Assembly (NCBI RefSeq): GCF_036711975.1 | Contig: NC_091966.1 | Location: forward strand, 32,743,501 to 32,807,500 | Direction of reading: 5' to 3' | Source of the DNA: Onthophagus taurus | Lineage: Eukaryota > Arthropoda > Insecta > Coleoptera > Scarabaeidae | DNA: 64,000 nt | Part shown: positions 11,540 through 24,410 of the stretch, in pieces | Position numbering within the stretch: the stretch's first letter is position 1 | How the letters are laid out: every line of letters begins with the position of its first letter | The notes under the pieces: generated by a model | Databases searched by the model: none | What the model saw: the letters and a program-made list of their open reading frames with translations, nothing else | What the model was told of the DNA's origin: nothing | Translations under genes and position numbers: made by a program

Positions 11540-13189
11540 GATAAGGAGCTGCAGTTTTTAATTCTTAAGAAAATACATTTTACATTTTCTATTAAAAATC
11601 ACGTCAATTCAAAATTAACCTTTCCACTTCTGCGGCAAACCTAAAGTTATAAATAGGCAGGGAATATACTAAAAGGCTACTCGAATTATCCAAAGAGTTC
11701 CAGGTTGCTACACTATCCAATTAATATGTTAACTACTTATCATTTTCAATATATGATTGCCAATACATTTCAACTTAAAATTATGCATCACTTTGATATC
11801 TAGCAAACAAATAAAACAATTTTTGATATTCTATACAACAGTGGAATTGATATTAATTCCTGACATAATTGGAAGTGATCATGGCATTCTCTAAAAGAGA
11901 ATGTTTTTGGCTAAGATGTATCAAATATCAGATTAGCTGTTATTTCGAATAAGACAATTATACTGTCGAACATCTGTGAGATAATCTATAGAAACAATAA
12001 TTTACGTTAATAAAAATCACACTCATGTTCGATTTAAAAAAAAACATAAAAAAGTTATATGCCCTTGTAAATTATTGCGAAACATACAAGGTACTCGAAA
12101 GAGAACATAATGTCAACATTAAAAAACAAGCGCAACAATCGATTTTTTCTCTCATGTTACGTAACAACCGTATCGTGGTAAAACCGACACCGAGACTTGC
12201 GGGTTTCGATTTTTGTTGCAAAGCCGAGAGTTTCGTGAAAGGGCAAACCGAAACCAAAATTTACCGAATCGATGACGATTTTAATTAGGTCAAAGTCGAA
12301 GAAGTTAACGTGACGTTAATGTTGCAGTTTATAGGCAATTCCAAGTTTTGAATGGTCAATGACAATATTATTTTTAACAAAAGAAATTGTTTTATAATTA
12401 ATAAAATAATATATTAAAATTGCTGGCAAATTTCATTTACTTTATAAGAAATTCTTAAAGAATAGGTACTTATAGTTTTCAATGACTCATAATGTGTCAT
12501 AATGCAGAAATAATTAAATTGTAATTAACAAAAAAAAACAGTATTTTAAATAATGAAATAGAAACTAAAATGACATATAATTAATTTTAACTTGTTGTAC
12601 TCTTTACCTATATTTAAATTTCTAAACAAGTTTAAGTTTCTATAAATTGGTTTCTATTTGGATAATAATTGGCAATTGATAACAGTTGCGTGTACTTTGG
12701 CTAAAGGAAGTTGATTTCGTTTAGTTGCAAAAGTTTAATTTTCAAAATTTATTATTTTTTGTAAAAAAGTAGAAAACAAATTTTCTTATTAAAGGCAATT
12801 AGGTGTGAACACAATGAAAAGCGGAAATTATCTAAGATGATACTTCCTTCAATCAAATTTGTTGACAACGTAATCTAGAAAAAAACAAAAATACATAAAA
12901 ATACGCAACAAATTCAAAATTCATTAATTTTTACGACTCTAATAATCCATTTGTATTAGGTAAATAAAAATGCCATAAAATGTTAACACTTCATTAAAGA
13001 AACCTAAATAAATTCCTTAACACGTTTCATAACGAAAATTTGTCTATATAAAGTAACATTTATGACTTCACTTCACCAATAATAATCCCAATTTTGCCAT
13101 TAATTCATTAACTTTCAATTCAATCTTAAAATCTATCCAAATTACAAAATTCTCTCTCGATTCTCTCCCCGTTCTTTCTGACATCAAAC
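11540..13189. other. Intergenic region upstream of ZIP gene B
   Basis: It contains one 87-codon frame at 12025-12288 with more CpG than its surroundings. The product would be basic with no known motif, and I cannot tell a small gene from a chance frame. The rest is AT-rich with no recognised feature. Confidence 0.4.
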
Positions 13190-13419
13190 TCAGTTTGTAA
13201 TAGTGTTCCGGAGGCGCAGACTGAGTTTGTTAACTGTAGCGGGACGATCGAGGTTTCTGTGTGTATCTGTGTTCGATAATACAAAGATTTATTCATATAA
13301 TGTAGTCAAATTGGTGAAGGTGTGCGGTTTTGTGGTTTTGGTTCATTTAAGATTTTTTTATTAATATAATTTGTTATGTCAATGGGATTTTTATGACACG
13401 AAAAAGCAAGAATTTTCTG
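13190..13419 (+). promoter_or_regulatory. Candidate initiator promoter and non-coding first exon of ZIP gene B
   Basis: An arthropod initiator TCAGT lies at 13190-13194 at the edge of a locally GC-richer stretch (about 13190-13260). It is followed by sequence ending in a near-consensus donor (CTG|GTAAGAAT) at 13420. The coding exon of ZIP gene B has a matching acceptor (TTTTTCAG) ending at 19331. The exon would be 5' UTR with only very short upstream reading frames. Inferred from motifs; RNA data would settle it. Confidence 0.5.
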
Positions 13420-16400
13420 GTAAGAATTTTTTAATAAAGAATGTTTTATCAGTAACTCATTTTAATAACAAAATTGGGTAAACCTAAAAGTATTAATGCA
13501 AATATTTATAAAAGAAGAAGCGCGTGATCCGCGTTGTTTGGTTTTCATGTAAAATTTCGTAAATTAATATCACTTTTAGTAATCGACGCGTGGAGATAAA
13601 TATTTTTTTAAAAATCCATACACGCTTTTATTTATTTATTGTTTTAATGTAAATCAGTAATAAATAAGTTAGCATCAAATTACTTTCTTAGGAAACGTTT
13701 AATCGTTATAGAAAACGTTACATGCATACATCCTGTTAAATAATTACACATTGCAAACAAAGCATACATAATTTAAAGCAGACGATCCGTTCTGATGGCT
13801 TTAAAACAGTATTTCACTTTCACGAAAAAATTCTTTTTTATTCCATCTTTCTTCATCCAATTTGTTACGCAACCCAAAAAAAAAAGAAAACTTAAAAGTA
13901 CTCTCTTTTTTAATACCGGATATTTCAAAATGTATTAAGTTTCACGAAGAAGAAAATTAATTTCACAACTTAATCAATAATAATGCTCAAAATAAACAAA
14001 TTTGGAACTATTTTATGGAAGGCATCTTAGGTTCTTAATACAACAACTACGTTTAACAAATAATAAAGTATTGTTCAGTTTATGGCACAACTCTCTTTAT
14101 TAAAGACCATGTACCGTTTTCTATTAACACATAATTTTCTTCGAGAAGTTTCTCAATTAGATTGTTATAAGAGGAACATAACAGAGAGTTGTGAACATCG
14201 TAATTTTATGGCTTATTATTGATGTTGGGAGCAAATGATTTAATTTTGCAATTTTGTTTTTTCATTTTATTTCTGAAACAGTTATCAATAATATTTAATA
14301 ATGTTTAAATGATTCGATGACAACTTTAACCGAATTGAAGTAAGAAACATCTATGTGGAATCCACATACCTTAAAATCGATCTACAGTTAGTACATCACT
14401 AATACATCGACCTACAACATCACTACCTACTTTTGTGGTTTTATCTCTCCTCTTTTAAATTTCTTTACGTTATCATTCAGTTCAAATCGTACAACTGTAG
14501 CTTGACCTGGATGAAAAGTTGAAATTGAAACCGTCATCAAATTCAAGAGAAGACTCCTTAATTATTAGCTGTACAGTTAATGACAAAGTTTGTGTATGCA
14601 TTGAATAGTAGCAAAAGCCTCTACTCCCTCCTCTACTCTCTGCCTTAAGAATTGCGTTGGGTTGTATCTGCAGAACCTAAATCTACAAAGTAATAGATGA
14701 TATCAACAATGAACTCCGAGGAAAATTGTACGTTCTAACAAAATGTAATAAAATCGTCATTATAAATACGCACATCAGATCAATCAGAAGTATGAGAATT
14801 ATGTTAGAGACAATATTTGTTTACTACAATGTTGATACCACCTGAAGTTTTGTACACTACTTCCTCGTGATAGATTATTAATCATAGAAAATTTAGAGGG
14901 ATAGTATTAATCGCTCAACTAATTTGTATTTCAAGAAATTGTATTACGAAAATTACATTCTAAATTTTAATTTAATCATCTCTGCTGACCACAACATCTG
15001 TTTCTTAGAGAAATCTAAAGCAGTGAAAGTCTTTTAGAACATGTTACCAGTTCTGGAATGAGATATGTATTTGACATGGCATTAAGAGCATTAAAAATAT
15101 ACAATAAGTGAGTACATAATCTTGCTAGAAATGTAAATTTTGATAGAACAAGTGATAATACCCGGCAACTACTGGAAATAGCGGAGGAACAACCAACCTC
15201 AATTGTTATTGTAATGCATATTAAACAAAGAAGATGCAACAAAAATAAATTTAGTAAGCTTTGGAAGGTGTAGGCTGAAATCATATCATAAAGCAAAACG
15301 ATGCAGATACTCACGTTCAGCAATAAATCATTAAGACTCTACAACACTAATTTCCCAGAATCAAATCAGAAAATAATACAAAGTAATCATTAAGTACAAC
15401 CAAAATATTGGTTTTATGATGGAATCAATGAAAGCCCATATAGCATCAACAATCACTACAGGAAAATTGTATGAAATGTGTGTACAGGGTGTCCAAATTT
15501 CGATGGGTTTGCAGGGTATCTCAGTTATTATGAGAGGTAGAAAGTTGCGGCTTTCGCGAACCTGAGCTACTTTTTTGTGAAACTTACAATGGCGCAAACC
15601 AAATTTTCATAGCCCTTTTCGTTTTTGATATACAGGGAGTGTTTCAAAATTTACGATTTTCAGACACCCCTGTATGTCGGCTATCCGGAAACGTAAAAAT
15701 GGGTTCTAATAGATTTTTTCACGTAGAATCCAATGGTGCACGTAGAATTTTTCTAGTCATCAAGGTTTTTGAGTTATAAAGAGTTAAGTGTTTTAGAAGT
15801 TGAGTATTCAGTATTTGAGTTGTGTTTATAACTCAAAAACCGTGATGAATAGAAAAATTCTACGTGCACCATTGGATTCCACGTGAAAAAATCTATTAGA
15901 ACCCGTTTTTACTTTTTTACTAAGTTTCCGGATAGCCGAGATACAGGAGGTGCCTGAAAATCGTAAATTTCAAACACTCCCTGTATATCAAAAACGAAGA
16001 GGACTATGAAAATTTGGTTTGCGCCATTGTAAGTTTCACAAAAAAGTAGCTCAGGTTCGCGAAAGCCGCAACTTTCTATCTTTCATAATATCTGAGATAC
16101 CCTGCAAACCCATCGAAATTTGGACACCTGTACAGTGTATATTTGTGGGAAATTTGTACATATTGAAATCGGAGGTTTTTATGGGTGGAGGAAACTTCAT
16201 CAAGAGTAATACAATTACTACATCAAGGTATCTAAAGCCGACGTGGACATTGGACTTAATAGTTACTGAATTATTAAATAATTAATATTTGTTTAAAAGT
16301 CGATATGTCAAATTCGTGTCTTAGTTATTATTTCTTACTGTCGTGATACAGCCATAGATCCATTTGAATGTAGCTAATTCAATCTGATCACAATTAAGTG

Positions 16401-19331
16401 TGCTGTTGACATTAGCAAAATTAGAAACAGGTAAACCACTTGGTGCACCACGATCATTTAGAAGAAAACCATCAGTTATGTGGTAGTGTGAACGTAAAAC
16501 ATTTCCTAATTACTCCAAACTATCCTGTTTTAAATTTAGTTGATCAGATTCTAATCTTTTCCACAACGTCAGTAGGATTATATCTGGTCCGATATTGCTC
16601 TTTTTGTCGTCCATAATATATTTCCAAATTATAAATGTAGCAAATTTTGCCAATCACTATAGCAAAAAAATTTATTCCTTAAACCGAACGAATAGTTTTA
16701 GAGTTTCTTTAGTTTTAGAATTTCGTGTTGTAAGAAGCTACATGTAAAAAGAAGCTTGTAACATCATCTCGTTCATGCAGTTGTGATCTTTCTATTCTTG
16801 GTTAAGCTTAGTTAAGAATAAGATATAGTGACGGTTATGTCACAAGAAATTCTGCTGCACTTTCCTGGGCATGTTTATAGCGAGTTTTTAGTAAAGCCGA
16901 AAAATCACTCAAGAAAGAAGCAAACATTTTTGCTAAAAAATATTACATTTAAAGTAATCAGCAACTTGGACAAGTAAAAATTCTAGAATATGATTGGTAT
17001 AATATCAAAAATATAAGTAATAATAATAGGATTTATTGTACAGTGCATAATCGGTAAATATGCACATTTACCGGGAAATTTCTACTTACTCAGAGAGATA
17101 AAAGTTAACATATATCATAGAAGGTTAACATCTTTATCTAAACCCTAAAGATATCGAACGCTGATACTTGATTAATAATTATTCAATTACTAATTAATTA
17201 ATATTTGTTTCAAATCTGTATTCACTTTTACCGGTAAATGTGTACATTTCTCTCCATGAGACTTGAGTTGCTAAATGTACAGATATAACTATCAGTGTGT
17301 GAATAGCTCAAATTGGTTTTTATCGCGAGGTTATTTGTAACCAAAATAATAAATGTCGTTCAAATTACGTTCTAAAACCACCCGTTTATTCAGTGTGTGT
17401 TGCATCCTTTCTTCGTTAACCTTCATAAAACATCTGTAAAACAATCGAAAACGTTCAAGTATCATCATGATATTGAGACTATGAATTTTGATGCATTTTG
17501 AATAAACTTTTCATAACCATGTTTGTCGAAATCCTGATAATGTTAAAGTTACGAGATAATTACTAAAGATAATGGAAAACGAAATACAAGAAGAAGAATC
17601 AAGCAAAAATAAATATGAGTCATTGTGGTGATCACAAGAGGAATGTTATTGATTGAATATAAGCTGCATTTAAATAGCTGCATAAAACTATTTTTCGTTA
17701 TTTAAAGATATCTAATACTCTATGTCAATGCTGTTCGTACATTCTCCAATCTGCCATTCAGGTTCCTCGTTAAACTCTGCAATATCTCAGCTGGTATACC
17801 AATGAATTCTTTGATTCAATTAATACTTCACTTGAAGTGTGGAAAATTGTTCAATGCGCATTCAACTTAGTAACTTAGTTAATTGCGAGTAATTGGCGTT
17901 CATTAACTTCGTTAGAGCTACAATTTGTCCAGTAAAAATGATTCTGAGTATTCACGTAACTAGGAAGCTGAAAATGCATCTCATCTAAGATCTACAGCTT
18001 GTCCAGATTATTATCTTTGTTTATGTTTGTCATAATTTGCTGATAGAGTTGTTGAACGATCTGCAACTTTAATGAAATGGATGAAATTTTAAATGAAAAT
18101 GAAGTATTCCTGACTTCCTGATCCCAAATACTTAGCAGCTTATGAACTGAACACTGTGTGTTTGAAACCGTAAGGCTGAAACGTGCACAATTTCGATATT
18201 CTGTGGAGTACGAGTACTTCTTGGGCATCCTGTTAGTTTCAAAGTTTTTAATCCATGTTTATATCAAATGTTTCGAAAGAACTCGATCATGATGCCCTTG
18301 GTTGAAAAAATGTCATCTCTTTCTGCGTGGCTTCCAATTTTCATTGATTTTGTAAAACATTTTTATGTTAAATTTTTAAGTTTCTGTTTTTCTGTGTCAC
18401 TTTATTAATGTAAAAAATTAAATCTAATGCAAAATATATAATATTACTTGGAAACAGCAAGGTTGAAAAACAACACGAAAAACTTTTTTTATTTTTTAAA
18501 CTGCTTTGAGCATTCTTTTTTTAAGAATCATTTATTCGATTTGATTTGAATACATCATGGGCCGCCAACAACGACTCATCATCAAAAACATCTTGTATTT
18601 GCTGCTTTTATTTATAATCTTGTTCGTAAAAGCTTTTTAACGTTTCTGACTGATTGAGAACTTGTTTTAGAGACTTTCACGCCATGTAATGACCCTGTAC
18701 CTTTCAACAGATTTGTTTACATTGTTCGGCAAGTTTGATTAATATTGCGAATTTCCAGCAAGCCTTATTTAATTCCTTTCAAATAAGATGAATAAAATGT
18801 TTGAAACCTTAAAATCTAAATATGTTCTTCCTCATTTTTCCTCAAATATTTGATTTTATCAGTGTTATAATCACATTTAGTTGATTTGCTAATTGTTGCA
18901 GTACTTTTTTTTTGCAAAATCTGACAGTTTTTGAATTGTTCTGATACTTTTAAAGTCAATTTATAAATTAAACAATAAAACATTTACTCAATTTTTGAAA
19001 CAAAATAACACAATACAAAATATTTTATAATTCAAATTAATTTAAACCCACTTTATAAAGTTGTCTTTGTTTCCGCGCAAATTTTTTAGTACAGTTAAAA
19101 CTGTAAATTGCCTTTCACGCGTGTTAAAGTCATCTAAAAGAGAAACACGAAGTTTTTTTATTCTTAGTCACCGAGATTTATGTTTAGTTTCCAAGAGGTC
19201 AACTTATTTCTCAGATAATCCTACGAGAAAGTGAAAGTCTTCGATATTTATGTTAAATCAATGGTTAACATCAACCTTAACCGTTTTGAAAGTTATTTGG
19301 AATTTAATTTAATCTTACTTTTATTTTTCAG
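13420..19331 (+). other. Probable 5' UTR intron of ZIP gene B, mostly non-coding
   Basis: AT-rich sequence without recognisable coding exons. It holds the 646-bp palindromic element at 15485-16130 and a weaker inverted pair with TTTACCGG cores near 17060-17085 and 17230-17260. Short frames at 15015-15323 and 17992-18228 match nothing. Confidence 0.4.
15485..16130. repeat. TA-flanked palindromic (foldback) element, MITE-like
   Basis: Two arms of about 296 and 306 bp (15485-15780, 15825-16130) are near-perfect reverse complements around a 44-bp loop. The ends read CAGGGTGTCC...GGACACCTG and are bordered on both sides by TA, the target duplication of Tc1/mariner-superfamily elements. No transposase is present, so it is non-autonomous. 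The look-alike reading frames in the two arms (both starting MRHCKFHKKVAQ) are by-products of the symmetry, not genes. Transcribed as part of the ZIP gene B intron it would fold into a long hairpin RNA. Confidence 0.9.
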
Positions 19332-19386
19332 ATGCGCTCTAAAAAACATCTTTAGAAGAATATAACATTTAAAATAATCCGTTAAC

Positions 19387-20975
19387 ATGGAAGTGTTAAG
19401 TTCTGAAGACATTAACTCGTTAATTTTAGCGAAGGTCACCACAATGCTGGTTCTAGGATTGAGTTCTTTTATAATAGGAATATCGCCGATAAAAATAGCG
19501 AAACTTTTTAAAATGAAATCGGAAGGAAGTGGAAATAATTTAACTGTTTCGTTGTTGTTGTGTTTTGGAGGAGGTGTTTTATTATTTACGACATTTATTC
19601 ATCTCCAACCGGAAGTTCGCGAAGGATTCGAGGCTTTAGAAAAACTTAAAGCAATCCCGATAATCGCCGAAGGAATCCCTCTTTCCGAAATCGTATTCTG
19701 TATCGGATTTTTCTTCGTTTATATGATTGAAGAATTAGCTCATGCTTTCTTAGATAAAAAGTACGACCACGAAGTTCTACATCGATCTTTATCGATACGA
19801 TCCCAAAAGAAAGAGAATGGTTTAACCATACCTAGAGTATCTTTAAATAAAGATGACACAAGTATTAGTTGTATAAGTAACTCAAACAAAGAACTTTTTA
19901 ACTCACAAAATACGCTCAACTTTACGCAACATTCACATGATCATAATCAAATCAATTTCGATGAAAATAACTCGTTTAGCGGTTTAATGGCCGTATTAGC
20001 ATTAAGTTTTCATGCGGTTTTCGAAGGATTAGCGGTTGGATTAGAAAATAGTGTACAAAAAGTTTGGTATTTATTTGCCGCTATTGCCACACATAAATTG
20101 GTAATCGCTTTTTGTGTTGGATTGGAACTTGTTACAAGTAATACAAAGACGATTAAGACGATTTTATATATTGGTACTTTTGCTGTTGTTACACCATTAG
20201 GTATTGGTGCTGGAATAGTATTAAAAAATAGTGGGACTTCAGATATTGATATAACATCGGTTATTCTTCAAGGGATGGCAGCTGGAACTCTTCTTTACGT
20301 CGTTTTCTTTGAAGTTTTAGCGAGAGAACGGAATAATAATCATAATGGAATTTGGCAATTAACAGCGATTGTGTTTGGATTTTTTATTATGTTCACGCTT
20401 CAATTTGCAAGTAAGTACAAAAGTAATAATAATAAAGTGATTATTTAAGCTACTCGGGTTCACCATAGAAAGTAGGTTAACCATCATCCTAAAGATGTAT
20501 GGACAGATTTTATTACGCCAGGTCAACAACGGTCAAAGGCCTCAAGAGATTTCACTTTTTTTTTTCTTAACCGCTCATTGTACTCAATAAGAAGCATTTT
20601 AAAAAAGAAAAAAAAATCTTTTAGTTATTCATATAATTTACATATCATCTGCGTTGACGTTTTCTTTATTTGTTTCATATCTTTATGAAAGTGTTAATTT
20701 TCACCTTGTAAAAGATAGATCTGGTATAGTCTAAGATCCTTCCTGTGTCGCAACATGAATTATTTATAGTTCACCTTGGAACCAACCAAAGACATTCTCT
20801 AACTTTTCAAAACTCTAGTTCCGCATGATTAATCTCAACCCCTCAAATTCACAATTTTATTACGAGTATTTTTGTTGCAGCCAGTCACGGTCATGGTCAC
20901 GAACATGTTACGGAAACTACCACGGTTACTGCAGCTACCACATCTGAATTTCACGAACATTCCCATTATTATTAG
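19387..20975 (+). CDS. ZIP-family zinc transporter (ZIP1/2/3-like), gene B
   Basis: Coding exons 19387-20410 and 20881-20975; 372 residues. It is a paralogue of gene A with the same architecture: N-terminal TM1, the FGGGVL segment of TM2, TM3 with EELAHAF, a long cytoplasmic loop with a shorter His cluster (~182-186, HSHDH), TM4 FHAVFEGLAVGLE (H209, E213) and TM5 HKLVIAF (H236, K237). The first coding exon ends at a GTAAGT donor in phase 1, as in gene A. The last exon, after a 470-bp intron and a TTGCAG acceptor, adds a tail with SHGHGHEH near its start and HEHSHYY at the end. Read-through of the intron would give a 353-residue form without this tail. ATG 19387 is the first in the exon after the acceptor at 19331. 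An ATTAAA signal lies at 21041. Expected role: zinc uptake. Confidence 0.93.
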
Positions 20976-21930
20976 ATAACAAAAGAATCAATAGGCATAT
21001 AAATAAGATTAAATTGTACAGGAATTATTTATTGTGCTGTATTAAAGAGTGATATGTATTTTTTCTACAATATATAATCATAGAAAAATTATGTGTGATT
21101 TTTTCTGTGTTGGATTTTAACTCGAACAATCAAAAAAACTTTTTTCTCATTAACCGTTGTTAAACGACTACCATGTAAGTGTTTTCCTAAGACCTTGATC
21201 AAAATAACATTTGAGAAAAGAATTTAATAATCACTAAAATTAAGCTATTGTAAGTAGTATTTAGAAGAAAAAAGAATGTGTCATTTGGAGTAGAAGGTAT
21301 TGTTTCTTGGTCGTGTCATTGAAACTGCCTCATTACACAATGTAAAATTAATGAAAATGAATCCAAGGATGCGTGAAGTTGGCCCTCTATTTTTTGATTG
21401 CTTAATAATCATCATTATTTTAAATTGTCCTAGTATTATAGCAAAGACAATAAAAAAAATTGCATTCAATGGGAAAACTTGCAGAAATGTTGTTTTGATT
21501 GGATTAGCCAAATTTTCAAAGAATTTAAGTTTTAGATTATTCTAGGTGTAGATTTTATTTAAAAAAATCAATACTTTGGAATACAGCGATATAACTATAA
21601 TATATTTGGCCATTCAGGTTTTAAATTTGATACTACAACACTGTGTATTTCTTAACTAATTCCGAACAAACTTTTAATTAAAAAGAACGTGGATCTTGAA
21701 CTCTGCCTGAGGTTGGCTGCTGGATGGATTGAATAGCTCAGTCGCTACCACTCTCAAGACCAGAAAAAGGAGGAGGGTTGGCAGAGTGGATTAGCAGCCC
21801 AGCCGCCGTTAAAAACCAAATACCTAAAATGCTCAAAAAACCATTTACACCTCGGAATCAGGACGGATAACACAGATAAGCGACACGGCGAGAATAAGGA
21901 AGAAACGAGTTTGATGAAGGAGAATAATCA
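20976..21930. other. 3' flank of ZIP gene B and start of a transposon-rich block
   Basis: It holds the likely poly(A) signal at 21041. Overlapping frames near 21281-21545 look fortuitous. From about 21680 the text becomes GC-richer (GGTTGGCAGAGTGG) and probably belongs to the 5' region of the retrotransposon that follows. Confidence 0.45.
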
Positions 21931-22167
21931 GAATAAACTCCTGGAACATAACCTCGTGGAACAACAAAGACCAAGAGACCAAGAAACGAGAAAAATTAGA
22001 ATTACATTCTATTTTTACAGCGGGAAAAACAAGGTTACTTGTTCGCGAAATTGATGCACACAATTATGAACGTCGAGATAGGGATGATCCATATTGTAAG
22101 TGCTTACGCACCCGATATGGATATACCCAAAGAAAACAGAAAAAAATGTTTGACAACGTCCATAATA

Positions 22168-23255
22168 CAGGATGTCTCAAAAAAATGTATTGCAGGTGTA
22201 ATTAATGAATCACAGCATGGCAGAAATTAGCTTAGTTTGAAAAAGAGGAAATTTGTCCTGAAATGTTATTGGAGGACCGAAAACGCCATTGAAGTGCAAA
22301 AACGATTCAGAAGGGAATTCGCTAAACCGCCACCAACGCGACGGACCATTGCTCGCATCAGAGACAAATTTGAAGCAGATGGAACCGTCGAGAACGTCAA
22401 AAAGCGCAGGTGTAAGAAACATTCTTTCGATCACCACAGAAATCACTTCAACAAACTGCTTGGGAAACCCACATCTCAAAAGATAGTAGCGTCTATCGCA
22501 TCATGAAACGTCTGTACTGAAAATGCTACATTCCTACTGTAATCCATGCTCTCAACGAAGACGATCCTGACCGGAGAGTTCAATTCTGTCAAAATGCGCA
22601 GAAGATGCAGGGTTTCCACACAAAATTGTGTGGAACGATTAGGCATCCTTTAAATTAAATGGCTCCATTAATCGCCATAATTGCACGTACTGGAGTTCTG
22701 TAAATCCTCATGTAACACTTGAGCATCATGTAAACTTATCACGAGTAACAGTGTGGTGTGAGACATTCGCATTGGGCATCATAGGACCAATTTTTTAACG
22801 GAACTATCGCTGGTGAGAGATACCTCAACTGGCTTCAGGAGTTAGTGGGTCCACAAATTTCAGAGATGTTTGGTAATGACGACGAGATTTACTTTCAGCA
22901 AGATGGAGCACCTTCCCACTACCATCGCGATGTACGAGCTCACCTCGATGCAGCTTTTCCAGACACATGGAATGGACGAACGGGTACCATTGAATACTAT
23001 GCGCGTTCCCCAGACCTCACGCCCATGGACTTCTTTTTGTGGGGATACCTCAAAGACAAAGTTTATCGCACCAAACCAAGAAGAATCGATGCATTGAAAT
23101 TGGAAATTAAAAAACAACATCGTGATATTCCTAATGACCTGTTTCGTAATGTTTGCGAATCCCTTGGTGCGCGTTATCAGCGTTGTCTGGACAATAAAGG
23201 CCATCAATTTGAACATTTGCGAACATTCCATTTCACTCTATGTTCATAAATAATG
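22168..23255 (+). mobile_element. Tc1/mariner-superfamily transposase remnant nested in the LINE
   Basis: The element starts at CAGGATGTCTC (22168) directly after TA, a mariner-type end, inside the LINE endonuclease. The helix-turn-helix part (22237-22506) reads AKPPPTRRTIARIRDKFE. After a frame break the catalytic part (22845-23249) keeps IYFQQDGAPSH (second acidic residue) and YYARSPDLTPMDFFLWGYLK (third catalytic position), ending near HQFEHL. This matches the HTH plus DDE_3 group common in arthropods. The right terminal repeat was not found, so the 3' end is taken just after the stop. The frame breaks show it is dead. Confidence 0.85.
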
Positions 23256-23789
23256 TTTTTCTCATCATTCGAAGTGTGAGTACATTCAAACCTTCACACG
23301 AAAAAATATTCCCGATGAACAATCTTAATTCAAGAATTAGAAACACAGCTATACCTGATGTAATGCAGCGATATAACGAGGAATCGGTCAATAACAACGA
23401 TGAAATGTTAATATCGATGTGAGCCAAAGACGAGCTAAGAATCAATAACACCCTTTTCCCACATCAATGGAAGTACAAGTGTACATGGGCTAACAGCAGA
23501 GAGTAGACAAGAGCAGAGCAGACAGGAAGCTGTGTTGGATTACACGCACCTTAAAAATTATAGACATCAAATAACTAAATCTGGCAAATGTAGGGTTGGA
23601 TCACAAACTAATCCCATGTAAATTCCGTTGTAACCTAACCCCCAAGAAATGCCAACAACAGACAAATAATGTCACAAAATTTAACATAGAATCAGCAACG
23701 AAAGCACCAAAAATCTGTATGAAGAGAGACTAAAAATCAAAAGCAACTCATTTCAAAACAAAAATTCATTTCTCTATTTCTTGTAACAT

Positions 23790-24410
23790 TTTCATTCCAT
23801 TTCTTCCCACCCATGCTCCTTCTCCCATCGTAATTACCCAAACCACGGTCATATCTCCTGTAACAATATGCAAATACCTGGGAATCTTGATAAATCGGAG
23901 ATTAAAATTTTGAGACCATGCCATCAAGATGAAAATGAAAATGACAAATCGTGGGAAGCACTTTAGATCTTTAATATACCAGGGACGCGGCATATCTACT
24001 AAATGGGCCACCCAGATCTACAAGACCATCTGTATACCGGTCATTAAATTTTGACCGCTAATCCTCTCCGTAGCATTTAGGGAGGCAGATATCATCTAGA
24101 AGTGGCGGAAAGATCTGCTCTTAGATGCATCACATGAATCCAACATCCCCAAAATTCTTTTTAATCCCAGCAACGAACTCGTCTTCAAATTTTATCTCAT
24201 AATGCTGCCATCAATTCCCCTATTGATTCCTTTAAAAACCTGTTCATTGCTACCCAATCTTTCCACCACTCTCTTCATCTCCTACGCAAATTAACTAGTT
24301 TCAAGAAGCTAGACTCAAGCAAATTCTATCTCGGACAGAAAGACTACTACAGATATTTATTATTTTTTTCCGTTATTATGTTTTGCCGGTGTAAATAAAT
24401 TTTGTTTTCT
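23790..24410 (+). mobile_element. Jockey-like LINE 3' fragment inserted in the older LINE
   Basis: Plus-strand translation gives ICKYLGILINRRLKF, then WATQIYKTICIPVIKF and a C-terminal domain up to DRKTTTDIYY. This is the post-RT region of jockey-clade elements. It ends in a T-rich tail with AATAAA near 24395 and separates two blocks of another retrotransposon. Confidence 0.6.

Noticed and set aside
15361-16285. Two similar reading frames (both with MRHCKFHKKVAQVRESRNFL) on opposite strands, looking like a duplicated gene
   Set aside because: They lie in the two arms of the 646-bp palindrome; their similarity follows from the inverted symmetry.
22860-23231. 123-codon minus-strand frame
   Set aside because: Shadow of the mariner transposase on the plus strand.
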